DNA of 11,673 nt from Bacteroidales bacterium (GTDB lineage Bacteria; Bacteroidota; Bacteroidia; Bacteroidales; F082): assembly GCA_016281295.1 (NCBI GenBank), contig JAEEII010000049.1, positions 1 to 11,673 of the forward strand, in the 5' to 3' direction. The translations under genes were made by a program, and so were the position numbers. The notes beneath the pieces were generated by a model, which worked only from the letters and a program-made list of their open reading frames with translations, had not been told where the DNA came from and ran no database searches. Shown piece by piece: positions 5,937-11,673 of this stretch (positions are counted from its first letter, which is position 1; every line of letters starts with the position of its first letter).

Positions 5937-6050
5937 CGAAACAAAGATAAGGAAAGCAGTGCGTGCTTTATGGGCACACAGCGCATCCGTCCTGCCTTGT
6001 TTCGTTCAAATTTGCGAGATTCTCACTTTCAAGCAGGTAGTATCGCTACC
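5937..6050 (-). ncRNA. putative structured RNA in the operon leader
   Basis: The stretch 5861-6301 holds no convincing gene. As minus-strand RNA it can form a nested hairpin. The outer helix is CGAAACAA (5997-6004) with UUGUUUCG (5937-5944), an inner AGGA/UCCU helix lies within, and the tip is an 11-position helix GCGCUGUGUGC / GCACGCACUGC (5974-5984 with 5956-5966) around a CCAUAAA loop. Ten of the eleven tip positions pair, two of them as G-U, and those wobbles exist only on the minus strand. A second hairpin, GGUAG-CGAUA-CUACC, lies at 6036-6050. A GGGC-T7 stretch follows at about 5886-5896. The region is downstream of the 6144 promoter, so it would be the 5' leader or a separate small RNA. 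No known RNA family is recognised. Confidence 0.45.
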
Positions 6051-6143
6051 GAGATTTTCTGATTGCAATAAACTCATTATCTCATTCCGCAATGAAAAAA
6101 AAGAGACTTTGCTCCAAAAAAACCGGCACTGCTTTTCCCGTTA

Positions 6144-6192
6144 CAAAAGTAGTGGATTTTGCAATACTAATGTTGGTACTTTTCGGTACTTA
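6144..6192 (-). promoter_or_regulatory. promoter with AGTACC direct repeat, for the cassette/conjugation operon
   Basis: A TACTTTTG -7 box on the minus strand (6144-6151) is preceded, after exactly 23 bases, by AAGTACCGAAAAGTACC (plus strand from 6175), two AGTACC units with a 10-bp period. Transcription would start near 6138 and run through the leader, the small-gene array and probably the whole conjugation operon; no other promoter is obvious before 4918. The flank further upstream (ACTGATTTTTT) also matches the flank of the 6880 copy, suggesting that a larger segment was duplicated. Confidence 0.7.
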
Positions 6193-6243
6193 TTAGAAGA
6201 GAAGAAAAAATCAGTTTTCCTAAGGTGTTCCATTTCAACCGAT

Positions 6244-6274
6244 AAAAAAGGCCTCCCACAAAGGAAGGTCTTTA
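6244..6274 (-). terminator. rho-independent terminator after the Sel1-like gene
   Basis: On the minus strand AAAGACCTTCC and GGGAGGCCTTT pair around a TTTGT loop (11 positions with one mismatch and one wobble), followed by a T run ending at 6244. It lies 28 bases past the stop codon at 6302 and separates the Sel1-like gene from the next promoter. Confidence 0.7.
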
Positions 6275-6301
6275 TTACAGATTTCGAGTCGTTGTATATC
6301 T

Positions 6302-6853
6302 TTATGAAACTACCGAACGATCGCTTCCTTCTCGAACAAGACGATTCAAAAACGCCTGAAAATGATCTATGCTGTAATCAAACCATTTGGCAGCCTCCTC
6401 ACGGTCTATCTTCACCCCATGCCCGTTACTGAAAGCCAACCACAACAAAACCCTGGCTCTCTCTTTTTCTACCCCAACATCATAGTTCTCTGCCACGTTC
6501 TTTAAATACCTTACCAGCATCCTTCCGTTGTCATGCTCTTCGTTCAATATGCCCCATTCATCATAAAAGCCACTCAACTCGTTTGCGATATAAAGCTGGC
6601 AGTGCAGATCGCCCTCTTCAGCCAACTTTTCAATTTGATCTTGTATCTTTTCAAACGCTTCATCCACTGCATCGCCATTCATTGTCAGTAAACACTGCAC
6701 GGCTCCTCTGTTTCCTTGCAATGCAGCTGGTAGTATTTCTGTTTCCACTGCGGCCTTTACTTGCTCTTCGTCAAACGCCGGGTTGCCAAACCACACACCG
6801 TATTTGTTCCTGAAGAGATACTTGTTGATGAAATAGTGTTCTGATTTTTCCAT
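6302..6853 (-). CDS. Sel1-like protein, distant paralogue of the 651-1364 gene
   Basis: A 183-residue soluble protein. One recognisable Sel1-type unit lies near the C-terminus (about 132-165, VLLWLAFSNGHGVKIDREEA...KWFDY). Earlier units are eroded: about 38-60 (ILPAALQGNRGAVQCLL) and 65-95 (AFEKI...LAEEGDLHCQLYIA). These line up with VLQPACKEGNQDAIHW and LKILAEYGYPDMQCEL of the other Sel1-like protein, in the same order and spacing. It starts with ATG at 6853, 26 bases after a TACTTTTG box, and is followed by a terminator, so it is its own transcription unit between the kinase and the conjugation operon. A scaffold role is inferred from the repeat type only. Confidence 0.8.
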   Translation of the reverse strand: MEKSEHYFINKYLFRNKYGVWFGNPAFDEEQVKAAVETEILPAALQGNRGAVQCLLTMNGDAVDEAFEKIQDQIEKLAEEGDLHCQLYIANELSGFYDEWGILNEEHDNGRMLVRYLKNVAENYDVGVEKERARVLLWLAFSNGHGVKIDREEAAKWFDYSIDHFQAFLNRLVREGSDRSVVS

Positions 6854-6879
6854 GGTTGTAATTATAGTTTGTTTCGCCG

Positions 6880-6928
6880 CAAAAGTAAAGGTTTTGGGAA
6901 TACCCCGGTTGGTACTTTTCGGTACTTT
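6880..6928 (-). promoter_or_regulatory. promoter with AGTACC direct repeat, for the Sel1-like gene
   Basis: A minus-strand TACTTTTG -7 box (6880-6887), then 23 bases, then AAGTACCGAAAAGTACC (plus strand from 6911). The ATG of the gene it serves is 26 bases downstream. The layout is identical to the copy at 6144-6192, and the repeat lies within 30 bases of the kinase stop codon. Confidence 0.7.
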
Positions 6929-6955
6929 CTAATGATAGGAATAGAGGACAAAAAA

Positions 6956-8197
6956 TCAGTTTTTCTTGAATTTTTGACTGGACATCTCATTCAGCCGTTG
7001 AAGGTTTTCCATTTGCTTGTCAAGCCCAGCCTTATACGCTGCCTCCAACTCACGCAAAAAAGCATCGTCCTTCACTACCTCATAAAACGATGGCAGAGGA
7101 GCGCACAAACCTTCAAGTTTAGCAAATAACCTTCCGTATTCAGTAATGTAGTCGTTGACAAAAATGCGTTGCAAGTCATCATCTTCGGGCATCATTTCAA
7201 GGTATTTCGTCGTCATCCCATTGGAGAAATCGTAAAGATGAAACTTGGCGAATTCATTGTATTTCAAACTGCTGTCGGCTATGCCGGTCGTTATGGCATT
7301 CTCGCACTGGTCATACAACGACTGATAGACCTGATGAATGGAATCCAAATTCAGCTGCGGCTGGGCTTCAGCCTGTATGGTCTGTTCCGTTTTTCTCTCT
7401 TGGCGAGGCCAAACCCATACAGCCAAAGCAACAACCAAAGCCGCCAACGCCAGCCATATCACCTGGTCACGCCAGCCAACAGCCTTGCCCACTTCCGAAA
7501 CCCGTTGATACCTTTTCTCGGTTTCTTGGGACTGGCATTTGCGGACAACCGAACCGTAACGATGGGGGAACAACGCCTTGATAATGAAACCCAAGGAATA
7601 GATGTCGCTCGTGACATCTGTTGTTTCCTGACGAACCAACTCTGGAGAAGCATAGGCCTTTGTCCCGCCAGTGGCTTTGTCAATATTGGAATCACCATCG
7701 GCGTAACCGAAATCAATCAACTTGACATTGTGCCCGTTACGGGTAATGAGAATGTTTTCGGGCTTCAAATCGTTGTGTACAATTTGGCGCTTGTGGATAA
7801 AATCTAAAGCATCAAGCAATTCATTGAGAATGCGTTTCTTCTCTTTGTTTGAGAGATTGGTTTTCAGGTAGTCAGTCAGCGTCTCGCCATCAATGTACTC
7901 CATGACAATACACGGCCCGACTTCGGAATCCTCACGCCAATCAATACTCCTTACAATATGCTCATTTCCATACAGTTGTTCAAGGATCCTGTATTCACGC
8001 TGCAACCTCGCAAGGTTCTCCGACGAGGCTCCCTGCTTCTGGTTCAAGGCTTTCAGAAACAGTTTGCGCTCCCCTCTGAGCACGGTAAATAACACACTAT
8101 AGCCTGCCCCTTGATATGGCATCCGCTGATAATCATGGAACTTGGAATAGCTATCCTCCATTTTTCCGAACGAACCCGATGTGAAACTTTCTTCCAT
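6956..8197 (-). CDS. membrane-anchored Ser/Thr protein kinase (Hanks type)
   Basis: A 413-residue protein. The open frame reaches 8284 via a TTG, but a promoter box (8217-8224) lies inside that extension, so ATG 8197 is preferred. Kinase domain about 25-235: short Gly loop (YQGAGYSV), ATP Lys49 (LFLKAL), helix-C Glu68, catalytic loop HNDLKPENIL (141-150), DFG at 162-164, SPE at 184-186 in place of APE and the conserved Asp198 (SDIYSLG). HND in place of HRD makes it a non-RD kinase, but all catalytic residues are present. One transmembrane segment (246-262) precedes a 150-residue C-terminal, probably periplasmic, helical sensor-like domain. It is divergent from the gene at 8287. Targets are unknown; the neighbouring Sel1 and conjugation proteins are possible ones. 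Confidence 0.93.
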   Translation of the reverse strand: MEESFTSGSFGKMEDSYSKFHDYQRMPYQGAGYSVLFTVLRGERKLFLKALNQKQGASSENLARLQREYRILEQLYGNEHIVRSIDWREDSEVGPCIVMEYIDGETLTDYLKTNLSNKEKKRILNELLDALDFIHKRQIVHNDLKPENILITRNGHNVKLIDFGYADGDSNIDKATGGTKAYASPELVRQETTDVTSDIYSLGFIIKALFPHRYGSVVRKCQSQETEKRYQRVSEVGKAVGWRDQVIWLALAALVVALAVWVWPRQERKTEQTIQAEAQPQLNLDSIHQVYQSLYDQCENAITTGIADSSLKYNEFAKFHLYDFSNGMTTKYLEMMPEDDDLQRIFVNDYITEYGRLFAKLEGLCAPLPSFYEVVKDDAFLRELEAAYKAGLDKQMENLQRLNEMSSQKFKKN

Positions 8198-8216
8198 TGA
8201 CGGCCAATAATTGATG

Positions 8217-8224
8217 CAAAGGTA
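8217..8224 (-). promoter_or_regulatory. -7 box (TACCTTTG) for the kinase gene
   Basis: TACCTTTG on the minus strand matches the Bacteroidota -7 consensus TAnnTTTG. It is 19 bases before ATG 8197. It forms half of a divergent promoter region with the box at 8256-8263. Confidence 0.6.
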
Positions 8225-8255
8225 GAAATTTTCTGCCTTATCCGATAGATTATCG

Positions 8256-8263
8256 TACTTTTG
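8256..8263 (+). promoter_or_regulatory. -7 box (TACTTTTG) for the 8287 gene
   Basis: TACTTTTG on the plus strand matches the TAnnTTTG consensus and ends 23 bases before the ATG at 8287. The two divergent boxes are 31 bases apart, so their -33 regions overlap and use of the two promoters may interfere. Confidence 0.6.
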
Positions 8264-8286
8264 CCAACCTAAGCCAAACCTCAATC

Positions 8287-8889
8287 ATGACAAAAACTTC
8301 CGTTTCAAGAAGCACAAAAGAACTTGAAAACCTTCGCAATGACATTAGAGAACTTGCTGGTTTTCAAGATAAAACTTTGTCGCCAGGTGATTTTGACCTG
8401 CTCGAACAAAACATAAAAATGAAACTGCCGCAGTCAGCCATCAACGCCAAAACCCTGAAACGGCTGTTCGGATATGACAGAACGAACGAGGAATCTTTCA
8501 TCCGGCTTTACACCTTGGATGTCCTGTCAAGATATTTGGATTATGAAAACTGGAACGCCTACCTTGAACACCTACATCTATTGGAAGGCGGCGGATCGGG
8601 GGATTTCAAAGGCGAGGAAATCAACGCAGAGGATTTGAGTATTGGCGACACCTTTCAAATCGCCTGGCAGCCCAACCGAAAAAGCACCTTGAAATATCTT
8701 GGAAATCAAAAGTTTGAAATCACCGAAACGGAAAACTCAAAGTGGCAGGTCGGCGACACCTTTTTGTGCAAGCACTTCATGATGGGCAAACCTCTTTATG
8801 TCGATAACTTGACCAACAAAGACGGTGTATTGAAATCCGCGATGTATGTTGTTGGGGAGAAGGGAGGAATCAGCTTCTTATCGTTATAA
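8287..8889 (+). CDS. two-domain protein of unknown function, helical N-terminus
   Basis: A 200-residue soluble protein. Residues 1-98 are helical and include AKTLKRLFGY (55-64) and TLDVLSRYLDYENWNAYLEH, a pattern seen at the N-termini of various Bacteroidota proteins and resembling a small DNA- or protein-binding helical domain. A Gly-Ser linker (100-108) leads to a strand-rich C-terminal domain (about 112-200: DTFQIAWQPNRKSTLKYLG, FEITETENSKWQVGDTFLC). No enzyme motif, signal peptide or membrane segment is visible. It is transcribed away from the kinase gene from a shared 89-base intergenic region, so it may belong functionally with the kinase; a regulator role is possible but not shown. Confidence 0.85.
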   Translation: MTKTSVSRSTKELENLRNDIRELAGFQDKTLSPGDFDLLEQNIKMKLPQSAINAKTLKRLFGYDRTNEESFIRLYTLDVLSRYLDYENWNAYLEHLHLLEGGGSGDFKGEEINAEDLSIGDTFQIAWQPNRKSTLKYLGNQKFEITETENSKWQVGDTFLCKHFMMGKPLYVDNLTNKDGVLKSAMYVVGEKGGISFLSL

Positions 8890-8897
8890 TAAACCGC

Positions 8898-8905
8898 TAT
8901 ATTTG
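8898..8905 (+). promoter_or_regulatory. -7 box (TATATTTG) for the phosphatase gene
   Basis: TATATTTG fits TAnnTTTG, starts 8 bases after the preceding stop codon and lies 24 bases before ATG 8930. It supports starting the phosphatase at 8930, not at the in-frame upstream codon at 8846 that overlaps the previous gene. Confidence 0.6.
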
Positions 8906-8929
8906 CCATCAACAATAGCAAATCAACCC

Positions 8930-9628
8930 ATGCCCACCTACAACATCATCGGTGACATCCACGGACAAGACTCTTGGAAACGTCTCGTTGATGAGGACTG
9001 CATCAACATCTTCGTCGGAGACTACTTCGATCCTTATCAAGACTTCACCGTTGAGGAACTGGAGCGAAACTTCATGGAGATTGTCGAATACAAAAGGAAG
9101 CACAGGAAAAACACGGTGCTCCTGTACGGCAACCACGACATGGACTATCTTCCCGGCATCTCCGAACGCAACAACCGCTACGACGAAGAAAACGCTTTCT
9201 GGATACAGCAGCTGTTCGCCGCCTCGGAATGGCTGTTCCACGGTGTCGCTTACGCTATATGCGACGGTTACCTGCTCACCCACGCCGGGGTAACTAAGGA
9301 ATGGAAAGAAACCTACCTGCCAGAGGTAAGGAGCATCCGCCCGGCCAACATGGCCAAAGCCATCAACCGCTTGTGGAAGAAGGATAAGCGGCCTTTCACC
9401 TTTAGCCCCAACTCAAACGGGTACGACTACTCCGGCAACGATCCACGCCATTCGCCGCTCTGGGTGCGACCCGAATCACTGTGCCTGGACAACCTTTACG
9501 ACGGGACATCCATCAAACAGATTGTCGGACATACAAGGGTGAAGGAAATCTGCGAGGTGGCGGGGGTGATCCTGGTGGACTGCCTGGATATGGTGGAACA
9601 AACATATAAGGTGACACTACCTTATTGA
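8930..9628 (+). CDS. calcineurin-like (PPP-type) metallophosphoesterase
   Basis: A 232-residue cytoplasmic protein with the full metal-binding set of the family in order: GDIHG (8-12), GDYFDP (30-35), GNHD (67-70), THAG (117-120) and GHT (200-202). These residues bind two metal ions and hydrolyse phosphomonoesters or diesters; related PPP-type enzymes include Ser/Thr phosphatases and ApaH-like nucleotide hydrolases. Length is normal for the family. It lies on the same strand as the 8287 gene, two genes away from the kinase, which makes a kinase/phosphatase pairing conceivable but unproven. Substrate is unknown. Confidence 0.93.
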   Translation: MPTYNIIGDIHGQDSWKRLVDEDCINIFVGDYFDPYQDFTVEELERNFMEIVEYKRKHRKNTVLLYGNHDMDYLPGISERNNRYDEENAFWIQQLFAASEWLFHGVAYAICDGYLLTHAGVTKEWKETYLPEVRSIRPANMAKAINRLWKKDKRPFTFSPNSNGYDYSGNDPRHSPLWVRPESLCLDNLYDGTSIKQIVGHTRVKEICEVAGVILVDCLDMVEQTYKVTLPY

Positions 9629-9662
9629 TTTTTGTTCCAATGGCGAGTTTGCTTTCTCCTCA

Positions 9663-9695
9663 TTTAAGCAACATAATAGATTTTGACTACCTTTG
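9663..9695 (+). promoter_or_regulatory. promoter for the MalY-like gene
   Basis: A TACCTTTG -7 box (9688-9695) lies 17 bases before ATG 9713; a weak -33-like TTTA (9663-9666) is 21 bases upstream of it. The box overlaps the in-frame TTG at 9683, which argues for the ATG at 9713 as the true start. Confidence 0.6.
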
Positions 9696-9712
9696 TCCCA
9701 ACATTTAATCGC

Positions 9713-11023
9713 ATGAAAAGACGAGAATTTATCAAAGGCGTTTCGGCAGCAGCTTGTGCCATGACCTTGCTTCCCGCTGCCGGAAGTTTGGTGACAGGAT
9801 GCAACCGTCTTGGCACCCCTGAAAAACCGATCCTTGGAGGGTGGGACTTCGACGAAATGGTTGACCGGTCAGGAACCTGGAGCATCAAATATGGAAGGGC
9901 TTCTGAAGGGCAGCTCCCGATGTGGATTGCCGACATGGATTTTCGGACGGCACCAGCGGTGTCAGCAGCTTTGAAAGAACGGTTGGTCAAGGATGTGCTG
10001 GGCTACACCTTGACTCCCGAGGCGTTTTATCAAAGCATCCTCGACTGGGAACAAGAGATGCACCGATGGCAGGTCGAAAAAGAATGGGTCGCCTATTGCC
10101 CTGGCGTCATCACTTCCATCAACCAAGCCTATCTCACCTTTACCGAACCTGGTGACAGCATCGTCGTCATGCCTCCCGTTTACAACCTCTTCCGACTGTA
10201 TGCCGAAAGGCTGGGGCGCAAGGTCATCGACAACCCCCTGCTTTTCGACGGTGAACATTACCAAATGGATTTCAATGGATTAGAGAAGATCCTCTCCGCT
10301 ACCGATGCCAAGGTTCTTGTCCTTTGCAATCCACACAACCCAGTTGGCATCGTCTGGGACCATGATTCACTGGAGCGGATCGCCACACTCTGCCGTCAAA
10401 AAGGTGTGCTCGTCATCTCCGACGAGATTCACGCCGACCTCACACTTCCGGGTCAACAACACCTCCCGTTTTGCAATGTCAGCGAGGATGCAGCTGCTGT
10501 CGGCATGGTCTTCGCCAGTCCCAGCAAGTCTTTCAACTTGGCAGGACTCTCGCCGACCGCTTATTGCGTCATTCCCAACAAAGCGTTACGGGAACCCTAT
10601 CTGAAGCATCTTGAAGACCTGAAACTCGACGAGGCTCCCATTCCCAGCCTGGTAGCGACCATCGCCGCCTATACCCAGGGGGCGCCATGGCTTTTAGCTC
10701 TTCGGGATTACCTTCAAGGCAACATCCAGGAGGTCCTCGATTTCTTCTCCACGAACGACTTGGGCATCAGGGCCATTGCGCCCCAAGCTTCCTTCCTGGT
10801 TTGGTTGGACTGCCGTGCCCTAGGCCTATCTCAAGAGCAACTCATGCGTTTTTTCACTGACGAAGTTGGGCTCGTGTTAAGCAACGGTGCCGCTTACGGT
10901 CAAGGCGGCGAAGGGTTTGTCCGCATGAACATCGGTTGTCCCCGAAAGATCGTGAAGGAGGCGCTGGGGAGGATCGCTACTGATTATCACCAAGTTCAAA
11001 CAGTTTTTTCTCGGCTTCCTTAG
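9713..11023 (+). CDS. MalY/PatB-type PLP-dependent aminotransferase or C-S lyase with export signal
   Basis: A 436-residue fold-type I PLP enzyme. Hallmarks are PMWIADMDF (69-77, typical of MalY/PatB cystathionine beta-lyases), CNPHNPVG (205-212), SDEIHADL (236-243) and the Schiff-base lysine K272 in SPSKSFNLAGL. Members cleave C-S bonds of cystathionine or cysteine conjugates, or act as aminotransferases. Unusually, residues 1-30 form a signal: MKRREFIKG (twin-arginine type), a hydrophobic stretch and a lipobox-like LVTGC ending at C30. This suggests export of a folded PLP enzyme and lipid anchoring. Cytoplasmic MalY proteins lack such a leader. The last 47 bases overlap the end of the opposing Sel1 gene, giving an atypical C-terminal tail after the usual RMNIGCPRKIVKEAL ending. 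Confidence 0.9.
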   Translation: MKRREFIKGVSAAACAMTLLPAAGSLVTGCNRLGTPEKPILGGWDFDEMVDRSGTWSIKYGRASEGQLPMWIADMDFRTAPAVSAALKERLVKDVLGYTLTPEAFYQSILDWEQEMHRWQVEKEWVAYCPGVITSINQAYLTFTEPGDSIVVMPPVYNLFRLYAERLGRKVIDNPLLFDGEHYQMDFNGLEKILSATDAKVLVLCNPHNPVGIVWDHDSLERIATLCRQKGVLVISDEIHADLTLPGQQHLPFCNVSEDAAAVGMVFASPSKSFNLAGLSPTAYCVIPNKALREPYLKHLEDLKLDEAPIPSLVATIAAYTQGAPWLLALRDYLQGNIQEVLDFFSTNDLGIRAIAPQASFLVWLDCRALGLSQEQLMRFFTDEVGLVLSNGAAYGQGGEGFVRMNIGCPRKIVKEALGRIATDYHQVQTVFSRLP

Positions 11024-11673
11024 AACCCAACGAAGCGGCTTTCCTAATCCTGGCTATGGCCGTCTTATTGTTTGGTTTCACGCCTTTGCCTTCGAGATAG
11101 AAAAGACCTGTTTTGTAATATGCGTCGATTTCACCTCGACTAGCAAGTTGGGCATACCACTTATAAGCTTCTTTATAGTCCTGCTTTACAACCACACCCT
11201 GTTCATACAATTCAGCGAGTTGTCTCATCGCATAAAGATTCCCAAATTGCGCTGCCTTCTTATACCATTTAACGGCTTGTTGATAGTTTTGGCTGATCCC
11301 ATCTCCGAAGAAATAGCCATCTGCAATATCGCGCAATTCAGCACCTGTTTCAGGGAGGGTCAAAAGGATGCGTCCTGCCTTCTCGTACCATCTGGCTGCT
11401 ATCACGTCGCTTTGCTTCACGCCTTTGCCTTCATGATAACGCAATCCCAGTCTTTTGCATGCACGCCATGCGTCTTTAGGTATCATACGCCAAGGATCTT
11501 TATCGGTTTGCCGAGCCGATTTCCGATACCATTTCACCGCTTCTTGATCGTTTTGTGCCACGCCCTCTCCTTTAGTGTAAAACTCACCCAGCATATACTG
11601 CGATAGGGCACGGCCTTGCTCTGCCGATTTCCTATACCACTTGAATGCTTCCTCTTTGTTTTGTTCAACTTTA
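10977..11673 (-). CDS. Sel1-repeat protein, 5' end outside the window
   Basis: The frame is open through the right edge; the repeat pattern continues upstream of the first internal ATG (11594), so that codon is not the start and at least 231 residues are present here. Sel1 units follow one another with the usual A-x-x-x-Y-x-x-G-x-G-V and AxxWYxxAA pattern (FYTKGEGVAQNDQEAVKWY, YHEGKGVKQSDVIAARWY, YFFGDGISQNYQQAVKWY, YEQGVVVKQDYKEAYKWY, FYLEGKGVKPNNKTAIARI). It is a canonical Sel1 protein, better conserved than the two Sel1-like proteins of the minus-strand block. Its stop (10977) lies inside the MalY-like gene on the other strand. A scaffold role is inferred. Confidence 0.92.
   Translation of the reverse strand, partial: KVEQNKEEAFKWYRKSAEQGRALSQYMLGEFYTKGEGVAQNDQEAVKWYRKSARQTDKDPWRMIPKDAWRACKRLGLRYHEGKGVKQSDVIAARWYEKAGRILLTLPETGAELRDIADGYFFGDGISQNYQQAVKWYKKAAQFGNLYAMRQLAELYEQGVVVKQDYKEAYKWYAQLASRGEIDAYYKTGLFYLEGKGVKPNNKTAIARIRKAASLGSKEAEKKLFELGDNQ

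Noticed and set aside
5831..5986. Minus-strand ORF of 51 codons in the leader
   Set aside because: It overlaps the hairpin helices and runs into repeat C; the composition is not convincing. Kept as an alternative explanation for conservation in the leader.
5932..6432. Open frame of 166 codons on the plus strand
   Set aside because: It crosses the hairpin leader, a promoter, a terminator and the end of the Sel1-like gene; no domain or promoter supports it.
8252..8266. GTACTTTTG near the kinase as a fourth copy of the AGTACC operator
   Set aside because: Only a single GTAC is present; the match comes from the TACTTTTG -7 box itself.

Overview
The window looks like chromosomal DNA of a Bacteroidales member (phylum Bacteroidota). 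The evidence is the repeated TAnnTTTG-type -7 promoter box 16-28 bases before start codons, the lack of strong Shine-Dalgarno sites, and the protein types present: Sel1-repeat proteins, a short MNT-like nucleotidyltransferase with the Bacteroidota-style SDW motif, and many very small operon proteins.

Layout. Bases 1-519 (+) hold an uncertain gene tail and an orphan minimal nucleotidyltransferase with two altered active-site residues. Bases 651-8197 (-) form the accessory block. Read in the direction of transcription, it starts with a membrane Ser/Thr kinase (8197-6956). A Sel1-like protein follows (6853-6302), ending at a hairpin terminator. Next come a promoter and a long leader able to fold (about 6143-5861), then a cassette-like run of three small genes, each preceded by the same 57-bp repeat (5860-4937). 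The third of these genes has an in-frame TGA. The run leads directly into a compact ubiquitin-like conjugation operon: PH-like protein, JAB/JAMM peptidase with a possible E2-like tail, E2-like protein, two small proteins, E1-like ThiF protein and a 44-aa membrane peptide (4918-1445). A second Sel1-like protein (1364-651), distantly similar to the first, closes the block. Bases 8287-11023 (+) hold a gene of unknown function divergent from the kinase, a calcineurin-like phosphatase and a MalY/PatB-type PLP enzyme with an export signal. That last gene overlaps, tail to tail, a Sel1-repeat gene that runs off the right edge.

How the parts may fit. E1, E2 and JAB proteins form a bacterial ubiquitin-like conjugation and deconjugation set, but no beta-grasp ubiquitin-like protein with a C-terminal Gly-Gly is visible. 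Instead, three small proteins beside the E1 gene share a nine-residue motif, [YF]-N-[PG]-x-T-G-[DE]-F-[DE], and are candidate substrates, tags or adaptors. Three promoters (before each Sel1-like gene and before the long operon) have the same unusual layout: an AGTACC-type direct repeat with a 10-bp period, exactly 23 bp upstream of the -7 box. This suggests that one regulator controls both Sel1-like proteins and the conjugation operon. A role in defence or stress is inferred by analogy only.
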